Notes: generated by a model not told the origin, from the letters alone. A stretch of 29,119 bases of DNA from SZUA-442 sp035461905 (GCA_035461905.1 DATHUV010000018.1:1-29119); one strand, 5' to 3'; positions 1 through 8,818 are shown, counted from the first letter of the stretch. Numbers and translations: made by a program.

Positions 1-828
1 GAAGTCGGCTGAGGCGGTCCCTGTCGTGGATCGCAGGGACTTCAACGCCGAGATCGCCGCCGCATCGCCCACGATCGCCCCGGACCGATAGCCGGTCATG
101 CCGGACCGCTTCGACAACGACAGGTAGACGAGTACGTCGGACATGGCGTCACCTGCGACCTGGAGCACCGATCCAGGCCCTTCGGGGAAGACCTCGTCCT
201 CGTAGGTGTCGGCGTAGCACTCGTCGGACAGCAGCAGGGCACCGGAGCTTCGGGCCGCACCTACGAGATCCTCGAGGTCGTCGAGGGAGGTCACCGACCC
301 TGTCGGGTTGTGCGGGGTGCACGTCCACACGAGCGCGGCCCGCTCCCACGCCTCGGGAGGTATGTCCGACGCCCTCATCACGAAGTCACCGGAGAGCACC
401 ACCCTGTGGAGCTCCGCTCCGGCGAACATGGCTCCCCTCTCGTACACCGGGTACCCCGGTGAGGGGAAGACGACGAGATCGCGGGCGTCGCGATCCACGA
501 AGGCGAGCGGTGTCGAGAAGATCGCTTCCTTGGAACCGCTCGTGGGAATGACCTGGGTTGCCGGATCGATGCTGACACCGTGACGACGCCACAAGTAGTC
601 GGCCACCGCGACCCGCAACTCCTCCTTGCCTGCCGTCGTCGGATACTGGCTGATCTCGGGCACACCCTCGCGAAGGGCGTCAGCGATGAACGACGGGGTC
701 GGTTCGATGGGGTCGCCGATGGAGAAGTCGACGACCGGTAACCCTGCGCGGCGGCGTGCCGCTGCACGTTCCTGGACCGTGGCGATCGGGTAGTTGCCGA
801 GTTGCTCGAGCACCGGATTCATGCGCAT
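1..828 (-). CDS. dapC: Class I/II aminotransferase, DapC-like (partial)
   Basis: The gene begins at 828 and runs off the left edge, leaving the first 276 residues. It is a PLP-dependent fold-type I aminotransferase: the substrate-binding stretch FSIGDPIEPTP lies near residues 35-45, the phosphate-binding TSGSKEAIF near 96-104, TPHNPTGS near 168, and the Schiff-base lysine in LSKRSGMTGYRSG is Lys240. The SKRS-x-x-TGYRSG form is typical of actinobacterial N-succinyldiaminopimelate aminotransferases, which make the diaminopimelate/lysine precursor in the cytosol; a related aspartate or LL-diaminopimelate aminotransferase is the alternative. The start is chosen because TACCGT lies at 835-840 (minus strand), six bases before ATG, with no Shine-Dalgarno sequence; a second in-frame ATG is at 822. 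It is divergent from the gene at 889. Confidence 0.85.
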   Translation of the reverse strand, partial: MRMNPVLEQLGNYPIATVQERAAARRRAGLPVVDFSIGDPIEPTPSFIADALREGVPEISQYPTTAGKEELRVAVADYLWRRHGVSIDPATQVIPTSGSKEAIFSTPLAFVDRDARDLVVFPSPGYPVYERGAMFAGAELHRVVLSGDFVMRASDIPPEAWERAALVWTCTPHNPTGSVTSLDDLEDLVGAARSSGALLLSDECYADTYEDEVFPEGPGSVLQVAGDAMSDVLVYLSLSKRSGMTGYRSGAIVGDAAAISALKSLRSTTGTASADF

Positions 829-834
829 GTCGGC

Positions 835-881
835 ACGGTACCGCATCGCCGGGAATCGTTCGCCACATGCGCCCATAGGAT
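835..881. promoter_or_regulatory. Divergent -10 elements for leaderless transcripts
   Basis: On the minus strand TACCGT (840-835) lies six bases before the aminotransferase ATG. On the plus strand TAGGAT (876-881) lies seven bases before the ATG at 889. Both match the actinobacterial TAnnnT -10 consensus at a distance expected for transcription starting at or next to the start codon. No convincing -35 boxes are visible. The AGGA in TAGGAT could instead act as a weak Shine-Dalgarno for the 889 gene. Confidence 0.4.
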
Positions 882-888
882 CCCTGCC

Positions 889-1290
889 ATGACGACCACC
901 GGCTATCGCATCGTCTACACCCTCCTCGGGCTCGCATTCGCTGGGGTGATCGCCGGTGCGATCTTCCTCATCCCCGCAGGCGACCCCGCGATCCTGCCCG
1001 ACGCCGTCGAGTCGTTCGCACCGGGTGAAGGTGACCTCGTCGTCCAGCCGATCAAGGTCGTGCTCGACCTCAAGGCGGGCTACGACGCCCGCTTCGTCAT
1101 CGACGGCATCTCGATCCCGCCGGATCAGGTCGACAGCATCCTCGAGACAGGACGACATCAGTTCGAACCCGGTTCCGGCAAGGCCATCGAGCGATGGACA
1201 CCCGGTGAGCACACGGTGGTCGCCACCTACACCGGTGGAGCGAACAACACCGACGTCGGAACCATCGTCTGGACGTTCCGGATCCAATGA
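889..1290 (+). CDS. Small membrane-anchored protein of unknown function
   Basis: 133 residues. A single hydrophobic segment at about residues 8-29 follows a short N-terminus, so the protein is probably anchored with its C-terminal part outside the cytoplasm, or is a signal-anchor protein. The rest looks beta-rich, ending in a strand-like stretch (HTVVATYTGG, then TIVWTFRIQ) that resembles small Ig-like domains; this is only a fold-level impression. No catalytic motif or lipobox is visible. The start at 889 is favoured over an in-frame ATG at 802 because the hydrophobic anchor then lies near the N-terminus and TAGGAT sits seven bases upstream. It is followed by a hairpin (1298-1325) before the next envelope gene. 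I do not recognise the family. Confidence 0.7.
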   Translation: MTTTGYRIVYTLLGLAFAGVIAGAIFLIPAGDPAILPDAVESFAPGEGDLVVQPIKVVLDLKAGYDARFVIDGISIPPDQVDSILETGRHQFEPGSGKAIERWTPGEHTVVATYTGGANNTDVGTIVWTFRIQ

Positions 1291-1297
1291 CTCGAAA

Positions 1298-1325
1298 CCC
1301 ATGATCCCGCATTGGTGATCATGGG
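1298..1325. terminator. 9-bp perfect inverted repeat between two genes
   Basis: CCCATGATC (1298-1306) pairs perfectly with GATCATGGG (1317-1325) around a 10-base loop. It sits 8 bases after the stop at 1290 and ends 29 bases before the GTG at 1355. There is no T-tract, so it may be a weak terminator, an RNA stabiliser or an operator for the downstream gene. Confidence 0.4.
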
Positions 1326-1354
1326 GATCCCGGCCAACTCGCAAGGAACACACG

Positions 1355-2491
1355 GTGACAGACAGCTACACCTACGATCCGGATGCTTGGCATCCGGTAG
1401 TCGCCGGGCTGGTCGCCGGTGCAATCGCAGCCATCGTGGCAGGGATCCTGTCCGCGATCCTCCGCAGCCCGGACGAGGTGGTTGCCAACAGCCTGACGGT
1501 TGCGCTCACGTCGCTGGCCCTCGGAGTCGTGGCCGGAGCACTGTGGCGTCGCATCCGCCTCGCTGACAACGCACGGCGCCTCTTCGGATGGACCATGGCC
1601 GGGGGTTGGCTCGTCTCGATGCTCGCCGTCACGATCGTCGACCAGACGGTCCTCTCGAACCTCGTCGCGTACGCAGCCCCGATCGCGGCGATCATCTTCA
1701 TCACGCTTGCGTTCCTCATACCGATCCTGTCGACGGTCACGGCTCCACTGTGGATCGTTGTCGTAGCCGTCCTGGCAGCACTCGCCCTGGGCATCGGGCT
1801 GTTCGGACGCGGCAACGTCGCCTCCGGCGAGCTCTCCCTCGACGACCTCGACACCGTGACGACGACCACGGTGCCATCGACGTCAGTGACGACCACAACG
1901 CTCGATGGGGAACCGGCCGACACGAGCACATCGACGACTACGGAGACGACGACGGTCCCGCCGATCTCGGGCACGCTCGCCATCCCCGAGGACCTCGCCG
2001 CCAGCTACACGATCGTCACCGGGCTGGCCACCTACTCGGTCGAGGAGCGACTCCAGGGCCTCTCGACACAGGGGGTCGGAACCACGGATCAGATCTCGGG
2101 GACCGTCTCCCCCACGGGTCCGTACACATTCACGATCGACCTCCAGTCGTTCACTTCGGACCAGAGCCGGCGCGACTCGCGGGTTGTCGGATGGTTCGCA
2201 GAGTTCCCCGAGGGGACCTTCTCGGGTGAGTCGTTCGCCCTCCCCGACGCCGCCGAGGTCGGCGAGATCGTGACGTTCGACATCGACGGCGACATGACCG
2301 TCAACGGCATCACGGAACCGGTCACGTGGGCGATCGAGGCACGGCTCGAAGCCGACGGGAGCATCTCCGTCGCAGGAGAGACCTTCATCGTGTTGTCCGA
2401 GTTCGACGTACCCGTCGTCACGGAAGGGTTCGTAGAGATGGAGGACGGTGCGACGATCGAGGTCGTGTTCTCCGCAGTTCCGTCGCCCTGA
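1355..2491 (+). CDS. Five-helix membrane protein with C-terminal YceI-like domain
   Basis: 378 residues, GTG start with AAGGA at 1343-1347. About five hydrophobic helices (near residues 14-36, 44-63, 76-97, 100-121, 127-150) are followed by a low-complexity Thr/Ser/acidic linker (about 158-203) and a beta-rich C-terminal region (about 205-378). That region has YceI-family features: an opening SYTIVTG-x-x-T-x-YSVEE, a central DLQSFTSDQSRRD with GWFAEFPEGTFSG, and DGDMTVNGITEPVTW. YceI proteins are lipocalin-like beta-barrels that bind isoprenoid-type lipids; free YceI proteins normally have a signal peptide. Here the barrel is predicted to be tethered outside the membrane on a mucin-like stalk. 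The ligand is unknown. It converges on ligA, 17 bases away. Confidence 0.75.
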   Translation: MTDSYTYDPDAWHPVVAGLVAGAIAAIVAGILSAILRSPDEVVANSLTVALTSLALGVVAGALWRRIRLADNARRLFGWTMAGGWLVSMLAVTIVDQTVLSNLVAYAAPIAAIIFITLAFLIPILSTVTAPLWIVVVAVLAALALGIGLFGRGNVASGELSLDDLDTVTTTTVPSTSVTTTTLDGEPADTSTSTTTETTTVPPISGTLAIPEDLAASYTIVTGLATYSVEERLQGLSTQGVGTTDQISGTVSPTGPYTFTIDLQSFTSDQSRRDSRVVGWFAEFPEGTFSGESFALPDAAEVGEIVTFDIDGDMTVNGITEPVTWAIEARLEADGSISVAGETFIVLSEFDVPVVTEGFVEMEDGATIEVVFSAVPSP

Positions 2492-2508
2492 GCCGAGCCA
2501 CGTCGCAT

Positions 2509-4548
2509 TCAGGACTCGAGGTACTCCGATCCCCGTTCGAGGAGCTCGATGAATCCGGCCTCGTCGAGGACGGGCACGCCGAGGCTCTCGGCCCGTGCGA
2601 GCTTGCTCCCGGCGTTCTCACCAGCGATGAGTGCATCGGTCCGTGACGACACGGATCCCGTGACCTTCCCGCCCCGGTCGGTCACCGCACGGCCAGCGGA
2701 CTCCCTGGTGAATCCGGGGAGTGTCCCTGTGATGACGACGGTCACACCCTCCATCGTCCTCGGGAGATCCGATGTGTCGGCCGGAGCGTCCTCGAGCGAC
2801 ACGCCCGCAGCTCCCAGCCTCTCGATCAGGTGAAGGTTGTCGGGATCCCGGAACCACTCCGTCACCGAACGAGCGATCTCGGGGCCGATGCCGTCGATCG
2901 CCTCGATGTCGGAGGTGGATGCCGAGGCGATCTCATCCATGGATCCGAAGCTCGAGGCGAGGACACCCGCAACCGTTCCACCGACGTGGTCGATGCCAAG
3001 GCCGAAGATGAGCTTCGCAAGGGGCCGGCCCTTCGATGCCTCGATCGCGTTGACCAGGTTCGACGCCGACGTCTCCTTCCATCCCTCGAGGGGGAGGAGA
3101 TCGTCGACGGTGATCCGATAGATGTCGGCGGGATCGGAGATCATCCGCCGCGTCAGGAGCATGTCGATCGTTCGATAGCCGAGGCCCTCGATGTCCATCG
3201 CCCCACGGGACACGAAGTGCGCCAGGTACTCCCGCAACCTGCTCGGACATTCGTATCCGCCCGTGCACTTCGCCTTCGCCTGGCCCTCCGGCAGGACGAT
3301 CGGGTTGCCGCAGAACGGACATCGCTCCGGCATGGTCCAGGGCTTCGTGCCCTTCGGGCGCAGCTCGATGACCGGGCCGAGCACTTCCGGTATGACATCG
3401 CCTGCCCGCCGCACGACCACGGTGTCCCCGGGCCTCACGTCCTTCCGGCGCACCTCACCCTCGTTGTGGAGCGTGGCGTTCGTGACAGTCACGCCACCGA
3501 CGAACACGGGTTCCATAACCGCGTACGGCGTGACCGCCCCTGTTCGCCCCACGTTGATCCGGATCTCGTGGAGCAGGGTCGCCTTCTCCTCGGGGGGCAG
3601 CTTGTACGCGATCGCCCACCGTGGCGATCGGGCGGTGAACCCGACCTCGACCTGCTCGGCGATCTGATCGACCTTGACGACGATCCCGTCCGTTTCGTAG
3701 TCCCGATCGTGCCTGTGCGCCGTCGCCTCCTCGATGTACCGCACGACTCCCTCGTAGTCGGCCACCACGGCGTTGGCGGGGTTGATCCGCAGCCCGAGGT
3801 CCGATAGCCACTGCATCTGCTCGCTGTGGGAGGCCATCTGCGGACCACCCTCGATGTACCCGAGTTGGTAGATCCACACCGCGAGGTTGCGTTGAGCCGT
3901 CTTGGCAGGGTCCTTCTGCCTCACCGACCCTGCTGCCGTGTTGCGCGGGTTGATGTACGGCCGCTCCCCCGCCTCGGCCTGGCGCTCGTTCAGGGCGGCG
4001 AACTCCGACACGGGGAGGTAGATCTCGCCGCGCACCTCCATGATCGGTGGTGCGCCGTCTCTCAATTGGAGCGGCACGGAGCGGATCGTCCGGACGTTTG
4101 CCGTCACGTCCTCACCGACGACGCCGTCGCCTCGGGTCGCGGCCCGGACGAGGACGCCGTCCTCGTAGGTGATCGACACCGCGAGGCCATCGATCTTCAG
4201 TTCACACACGAAGCCCGACGGTTCACGACCGAGTACCGATGTCAACCGCGTGTGCCATGCATCGAGCTCATCGACGGCCATCGCGTTGTCGAGCGAGAAC
4301 ATCCGCAATCGATGGGCGACCTCTGCGAAGGTTCCGACCGGCTCGTCCCCTACCCGCCTCGTCGGCGAGGCCGAGGAAACGACCTCGGGGTGCTCACTCT
4401 CGATGGCCGTGAGCTCCTTGTAGAGCAGGTCGTAGGCGTTGTCGTCGATGATCGGGGCGTCGAGCACGTGGTAGCGGTAGTTGTGCTCGTTCAGCTCCGC
4501 GAGCAGCTCCTTGTAGCGTTTCTCAATGTCCGACATCGGCTCCGACAT
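2509..4548 (-). CDS. ligA: NAD-dependent DNA ligase LigA
   Basis: 679 residues, full length for bacterial LigA, which seals nicks using NAD+ in replication and repair. Domain Ia (about 1-70) contains the YDxLY motif; the adenylation motif KIDG has the AMP-accepting Lys118. The OB fold is followed by a four-Cys zinc finger (CPFC and C-x5-C near residues 400-425), helix-hairpin-helix repeats, and a C-terminal BRCT domain (about 595-679, EGVTVVITGTLPGFTRE). ATG at 4548 is preceded by a strong GAGGAGG. It is the last gene of the operon hydrolase-cysteine desulfurase-mnmA-ligA, 21 bases after mnmA. The grouping of mnmA with ligA is common in Actinobacteria. Confidence 0.97.
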   Translation of the reverse strand: MSEPMSDIEKRYKELLAELNEHNYRYHVLDAPIIDDNAYDLLYKELTAIESEHPEVVSSASPTRRVGDEPVGTFAEVAHRLRMFSLDNAMAVDELDAWHTRLTSVLGREPSGFVCELKIDGLAVSITYEDGVLVRAATRGDGVVGEDVTANVRTIRSVPLQLRDGAPPIMEVRGEIYLPVSEFAALNERQAEAGERPYINPRNTAAGSVRQKDPAKTAQRNLAVWIYQLGYIEGGPQMASHSEQMQWLSDLGLRINPANAVVADYEGVVRYIEEATAHRHDRDYETDGIVVKVDQIAEQVEVGFTARSPRWAIAYKLPPEEKATLLHEIRINVGRTGAVTPYAVMEPVFVGGVTVTNATLHNEGEVRRKDVRPGDTVVVRRAGDVIPEVLGPVIELRPKGTKPWTMPERCPFCGNPIVLPEGQAKAKCTGGYECPSRLREYLAHFVSRGAMDIEGLGYRTIDMLLTRRMISDPADIYRITVDDLLPLEGWKETSASNLVNAIEASKGRPLAKLIFGLGIDHVGGTVAGVLASSFGSMDEIASASTSDIEAIDGIGPEIARSVTEWFRDPDNLHLIERLGAAGVSLEDAPADTSDLPRTMEGVTVVITGTLPGFTRESAGRAVTDRGGKVTGSVSSRTDALIAGENAGSKLARAESLGVPVLDEAGFIELLERGSEYLES

Positions 4549-4569
4549 TCGGCCTCCTCGGCGTGCACG

Positions 4570-5652
4570 CTACCTGACGGCCATGTCAGAAAACCGGTCC
4601 GTGAGGATCGTCCCTCCACCGAGGACGTACTCGCCGTCGTAGGCGACGAGGGTCTGACCGGGTGCGGGACGGGGCTGGCGGTCGGAGAATCGGAAGATCC
4701 AACGGTCGTCCTCACGCGCCACGACAGCAGGCACGGGGTCGCCGCGGTACCGGACCTTGACGGCAACCAGATCCCCATCGGCGAGCGGTTCGTTGGTGAA
4801 GGCCATCTCCCCCACGATGCATCCGTCCGTCAGGAGGTCCTCATACCGTCCAATCGTGATGCGCTGCTGGCGAGGCTCGATATCGACGACGTACCGGGCA
4901 TCGCCGAGGGCGACGCCGAGGCCCTTCCTCTGCCCGATCGTGAACGATGCGGTCCCGTCGTGGCGTCCGACCACGTTCCCATCGACATCGATGACTTCGC
5001 CCGGATCGGACACTCCGTCGACGTGTCCCCTGAGGAAGTCCCTGTAGTCACCCGACGTCACGAAACAGATGTCCTGGGAGTCCGGCTTGGACGCGGTCCG
5101 GAGGCCGAGATCCCTGGCGCGCTGACGAACGTCGCCCTTGGTCATCTCCCCGACCGGAAGCCTGACGCGCGCGAGTGCCTTCTGATCGAGCATGTGGAGC
5201 ACATACGACTGGTCCTTGGTGCCGTCGACCGCCATGCGAAGGCGATGGATCCCTTCGTGCTCCTCGATGCGCGCGTGGTGGCCGGTGACGAGCACGTCAC
5301 AGCCGAGTTCATCGGTGCGGTCGAGCAGCGCGCGGAAGCGAACCTTGCGATTGCATTCGATGCACGGGTTCGGCGTCAGGCCATCGAGGTAGTCCCTTGC
5401 GAAGGGCTCGACCACCGCTTCGGTGAACTCGTCCACGTAGTCGAGCACGTAGTACGGGATGCCGAGCTGAGCCGCAACCCGTCGCGCATCCTCGGCGTCG
5501 GACAGGGTGCAGCAACCCGCGACAGGCATCTGCCCGTCAGCACCCTCCCACTGCTTGAGCGTGACACCGACGACGTCGTAGCCCGCATCGAGCATCAGGG
5601 CGGCGGCCACCGAGCTGTCGACACCGCCCGACATCGCAACGAGGGCCCTCAC
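4570..5652 (-). CDS. mnmA: tRNA-specific 2-thiouridylase MnmA
   Basis: 360 residues. MnmA (TrmU) thiolates the wobble uridine 34 of Lys, Glu and Gln tRNAs, using ATP to adenylate the base and a persulfide sulfur. The PP-loop SGGVDSS is at residues 8-14. The two catalytic cysteines are Cys100 in NPCIECN and Cys196 in DSQDICFV. The central domain (GQRKGLG) and C-terminal beta-barrel are present. It starts with GTG in a 4-base GTGA overlap with the stop of the upstream cysteine desulfurase, which is the likely sulfur source, so the two are translationally coupled. Confidence 0.96.
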   Translation of the reverse strand: MRALVAMSGGVDSSVAAALMLDAGYDVVGVTLKQWEGADGQMPVAGCCTLSDAEDARRVAAQLGIPYYVLDYVDEFTEAVVEPFARDYLDGLTPNPCIECNRKVRFRALLDRTDELGCDVLVTGHHARIEEHEGIHRLRMAVDGTKDQSYVLHMLDQKALARVRLPVGEMTKGDVRQRARDLGLRTASKPDSQDICFVTSGDYRDFLRGHVDGVSDPGEVIDVDGNVVGRHDGTASFTIGQRKGLGVALGDARYVVDIEPRQQRITIGRYEDLLTDGCIVGEMAFTNEPLADGDLVAVKVRYRGDPVPAVVAREDDRWIFRFSDRQPRPAPGQTLVAYDGEYVLGGGTILTDRFSDMAVR

Positions 5653-6818
5653 GCGGGCACCAGACCGTCGATGACCGCGGCAACGGCGCGGGCTGCCCGC
5701 TCACCCTCACCCGGTGCGGTGTCCCATCCGAACGAGAAGCGGACGCAGCTTGCCGCCTCCTCTGTCGTCATCCCCATGGCGGTGAGGACGTGGCTCGGTT
5801 CGACGGCGCCCGACTGGCACGCCGACCCTGCGGCGGCGAACACACCTTCCTGATCGAGCCTGATGAGGATCGTCTCCGCGCGGATGCCGGGGAATCGGAC
5901 GTGGGAGAAGTGCGGCATGCGGGGCGACCCTGCACCGTTCACGACGAGTCCCGTGACGAAACGCCCGAGCGTCGCCTCGAATGCGTCACGTTCGGCACCG
6001 ACGACCGACTCGAAACGGCCACGCTCGCGTTCGACGGCCTCCATCGCTGCGACCATGCCGACGATGCCTGGAACATTCGACGTTCCGGCCCGTCGGCCGG
6101 CCTCCTGTCCCCCGCCATGGACGATCGGGTCGATGCGCACACCCGGGGCCGTGGCGAGGAGCCCGACACCTGTCGGTCCGCCGAACTTGTGTGCCGAGAG
6201 GCTCAGGAGATCGGCTCCGGTGCTCGCGAGCGACGTCGGCGAGCCGACGAATGCCTGGACAGCGTCGGTGTGGAAGATGGCGTCGGGTGCTCGCTCCCTC
6301 ACGACCGCGACAAGCTCCGGGATGGGTTGGAGCGTCCCGATCTCGTTGTTCGCAGCCATCACCGAAACGACCGCTGTATCGGGACCGACGACAGACTCGA
6401 CGTGCTCGGGAGTCACGATGCCATCACGGCCACAGCCCGCTTCACTCACGGTGTACCCGTGACGCTCGAGGGCGTGCGCCGCACCACCTACGGCCTTGTG
6501 CTCGATCGCCGACACGACGATGTGTCGCCGACCGCTCGTGCCGGCAGCTCCCGACACGGCGAGGTTGTCGGATTCCGTCCCGCCCGATGTGAAGACGATG
6601 TCGTGGGGTCGCTCTATGCCCAGGATGGCTGCAGCTCGCTCGCGCGCGTCTTCGAGGGCGTTCTTCGCACGCTGTGCGACGGCGTGGGTGCCTGAGGCAT
6701 TCCCGAAGGAGGACGTCCACGCCGTCGTGACGGCTTCGATGGCCTCGGGTCGCATGGCCGTCGTTGCGGCATGATCCAGATAGAACGCACTCCCGTCTGG
6801 CTGATGCACCATCTTCAC
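5649..6818 (-). CDS. Cysteine desulfurase (NifS/IscS family)
   Basis: 389 residues. The PLP enzyme removes sulfur from L-cysteine as a protein persulfide for Fe-S clusters and tRNA thiolation. Visible motifs are YLDHAATT near the N-terminus, His107 (AIEHKA), Asp185 (HTDAVQ), the PLP lysine Lys211 in SAHKFGGP, RAGTSN, and the persulfide cysteine Cys334 in GSACQSG. The short Cys loop with GSACxSG resembles group I enzymes. The GTG start at 6818 overlaps the upstream stop (GTGA); an ATG six bases downstream (6812) is an alternative start. Direct coupling to mnmA makes it a likely sulfur donor for tRNA thiolation. It may also serve the NifU-like protein at 9884-10177. Confidence 0.95.
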   Translation of the reverse strand: MKMVHQPDGSAFYLDHAATTAMRPEAIEAVTTAWTSSFGNASGTHAVAQRAKNALEDARERAAAILGIERPHDIVFTSGGTESDNLAVSGAAGTSGRRHIVVSAIEHKAVGGAAHALERHGYTVSEAGCGRDGIVTPEHVESVVGPDTAVVSVMAANNEIGTLQPIPELVAVVRERAPDAIFHTDAVQAFVGSPTSLASTGADLLSLSAHKFGGPTGVGLLATAPGVRIDPIVHGGGQEAGRRAGTSNVPGIVGMVAAMEAVERERGRFESVVGAERDAFEATLGRFVTGLVVNGAGSPRMPHFSHVRFPGIRAETILIRLDQEGVFAAAGSACQSGAVEPSHVLTAMGMTTEEAASCVRFSFGWDTAPGEGERAARAVAAVIDGLVPA

Positions 6819-7954
6819 TCCGTCCCGATCAGGTCGAGGAGCCAGTTTCGCACGGTTGCCTCGTATCGGATCTGGTCGATGTTCCAGAGGTCCGTGTGGC
6901 CGCCCTGTTCGAATCTCGTGAAGGTCACTCGGTCACCCACGGCGTCGGCGAAGTCCCTGGTTGCGTCGGGGTCGCTGACCGTGTCCTCTCCCCCGACCAT
7001 GATGAGCATTGGCACGTCGAACTCATCGACGCGTTTGGTCTGGTCGAGATCCCTCCAATCCACACCGAACCGCACGGTCGCGAGACGTCGTCCGAGCCAT
7101 CCCACGGCTCGCGACGTTCCCGCGTCACCGGACCAATTCCTCACGACCTCCTCGAAGTCGATGACGGGAGAGTCGTAGATGACGCCTCGCACGGCGGCGA
7201 TCTGATCCGACTCGTGGAGGAACATCGATACGACACTCGCACCGAAGCCCGACCCGACGATGACGAAGTCCCGCGCTCCCCGTCGCTGCCCGAGCGCGAT
7301 CGCAGCGTCGACATCCATCCACTCCTCGAGCCCCCACAGGCGCATGCCTCCGTCACTGGCCGTCGCCCCGACGTCGTTTCGGTACGCCATCACCATGACG
7401 GGATACCCCGCCTCGACCAGGCTGGGAATGATGCGAAGCGACTCGGGGAGCCGCTCGTCCCCTCGACCGTGGACGAATAGGATCCACGTCGACCTCCGGC
7501 CGTCGATGAACCAACCCGGATGCGGCCCGATGTCGGCCGGGATGACGAGGTCCTCGTACCCGAGGCTGTGCGACGTCAAGGGGTCACCGGTGAACGCATC
7601 GATGTCCATCCTGACGACATCGCCGGTCGACGCCTCTCCCTCGAGCATGCGGACTCCGCGCTCGACGGTGTCATCCGTGATCCGCACGATGGTCGACACC
7701 TGTGCGTAGGTATCGGATCCGCGCATCCCCCACACGCCTTCGCGAACGGTCTCGGGTGCTCTGGGAAGGACCACGCGACCCGCTTCCATGGACAGGACTT
7801 CGAACTCGAGACCATCGGCGTGGCTCGAGGGGATTAGGAACTCCGAGCGAATGGCATTTGCGTGGAACCACGATGCCGCCACCCAGACCACTGCGACCAC
7901 GGCAATGACGCCGACGGCGACGCGAAGCGTCCAAATGGGGAAGGTTCGTGCCAT
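6815..7954 (-). CDS. Membrane-anchored alpha/beta-hydrolase-fold protein lacking the nucleophile Ser
   Basis: 379 residues with one N-terminal membrane helix (about 7-29) and a predicted extracytoplasmic part. An N-terminal beta-rich region (about 40-140) precedes an alpha/beta-hydrolase domain: the oxyanion strand WILFVHGRGD at 157-166, the nucleophile elbow at 234-238, acidic residues in GGEDTVSDPD (321-330) and His353 in GGHTD. The elbow reads G-S-G-F-G rather than G-x-S-x-G, so the expected nucleophile is Gly236; Ser235 is one residue early. It may be a non-catalytic relative or use a shifted serine. Start ATG at 7954 has TACCCT at 7963-7968 on its strand, eight bases before. It heads the operon with the desulfurase, mnmA and ligA. 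Substrate unknown. Confidence 0.8.
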   Translation of the reverse strand: MARTFPIWTLRVAVGVIAVVAVVWVAASWFHANAIRSEFLIPSSHADGLEFEVLSMEAGRVVLPRAPETVREGVWGMRGSDTYAQVSTIVRITDDTVERGVRMLEGEASTGDVVRMDIDAFTGDPLTSHSLGYEDLVIPADIGPHPGWFIDGRRSTWILFVHGRGDERLPESLRIIPSLVEAGYPVMVMAYRNDVGATASDGGMRLWGLEEWMDVDAAIALGQRRGARDFVIVGSGFGASVVSMFLHESDQIAAVRGVIYDSPVIDFEEVVRNWSGDAGTSRAVGWLGRRLATVRFGVDWRDLDQTKRVDEFDVPMLIMVGGEDTVSDPDATRDFADAVGDRVTFTRFEQGGHTDLWNIDQIRYEATVRNWLLDLIGTE

Positions 7955-7987
7955 GGACCACGAGGGTATCCCGGTGATCGATGTTCG

Positions 7988-8002
7988 GCGTGCCGGGCAC
8001 GC
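7988..8002 (-). terminator. GC-rich hairpin downstream of the enoyl-CoA hydratase gene
   Basis: GCGTGC (7988-7993) pairs with GCACGC (7997-8002) around a three-base loop. It lies about 50 bases after the stop of the minus-strand gene at 8051-8818 and before the promoter of the next operon. There is no T-run, so factor-independent termination would be atypical. Confidence 0.3.
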
Positions 8003-8050
8003 TCGTCGGATCGAACCTCGACTTCACTCAGGCCACGCGCATGGCGGTGG

Positions 8051-8818
8051 TCAAGAGCCGGTGAACTCGGGCTTCTGCTTGTCGATGAATGCGCGAACCC
8101 CGATCCTCGCATCGTTCGTCATGAACACCCTGGCGAACTGTTCCGCCTCGATGGCGAGCCCCTCCTCGAGTGTGCGATCGAATCCGCGGTCGACGGCGCG
8201 CTTGACGGCGCTGTAGGCGACGGTCGGCCCTGCCGCGAACCGCCGGGCATCCTCCATGGCGGCATCCATCAAATCGTCGTCGGGGACGACGCGATCGGCG
8301 ATGCCCAACCTCTCCGCTTCGGATGCTGTGACGTGTCGTCCCGTCAGGCACAGTTCCTTGCACCGCTGCGGGCCGACCAATCTCGCGAGACGTTGCGTAC
8401 CGCCCGCGCCGGGGATGATCCCGAGCAGGATCTCCGGCTGACCGACCTTCGCGCCCTCGGCGAGGTAGCGGAAGTCGGCGCCCATGGCGAGTTCGAGGCC
8501 GCCACCGAGTGCGTAACCCCGAATGGCGGCGATCGTCGGTTTGTGGAGATTCTCGAGGCGCAATGCCGCCTCGGACAGACCCGACGCCGCGCGCTCCTTC
8601 GCTCCCGAGTCGAACGCCTCCTGGAAGCCCGTGATGTCGGCACCGGCCGCGAAGTGCGGTGTACCGGTGATCACGACCGCACGGATGCTCGGATCCTCGG
8701 CGAGGCCAATCGCTTCATCGATGTCTGCGATCAGGGCCGGGTTGAGTGCATTCACCGGCGGGCGATTCAGGGTGATGACGGCAACGGCGCCATCGGTGGC
8801 GTACTCGACGAGTTCCAC
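8051..8818 (-). CDS. Enoyl-CoA hydratase/isomerase family protein
   Basis: 255 residues, the usual crotonase length. The protein should bind acyl-CoA thioesters and most likely hydrates trans-2-enoyl-CoA in fatty or branched-chain acid oxidation. The oxyanion-hole stretches are HFAAGADI (55-62) and ALGGGLELA (103-111). Both catalytic glutamates of classical enoyl-CoA hydratase are present: Glu109, and Glu129 in QPEILLGIIPGAGGTQ. The exact substrate cannot be read from sequence. GTG start at 8818 is preceded by GGAGGA; a TAGCCT -10-like element lies further upstream (8858-8863). It lies 82 bases downstream of meaB on the same strand, possibly reflecting a shared acyl-CoA theme. Confidence 0.92.
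   Translation of the reverse strand: MELVEYATDGAVAVITLNRPPVNALNPALIADIDEAIGLAEDPSIRAVVITGTPHFAAGADITGFQEAFDSGAKERAASGLSEAALRLENLHKPTIAAIRGYALGGGLELAMGADFRYLAEGAKVGQPEILLGIIPGAGGTQRLARLVGPQRCKELCLTGRHVTASEAERLGIADRVVPDDDLMDAAMEDARRFAAGPTVAYSAVKRAVDRGFDRTLEEGLAIEAEQFARVFMTNDARIGVRAFIDKQKPEFTGS

Noticed and set aside
3826..5853. A 675-codon plus-strand open frame opposite ligA and mnmA
   Set aside because: It lies across two well-conserved genes and their boundary and encodes no recognisable domain. The same holds for long opposite-strand frames at 2830-3807 and 7862-9157.
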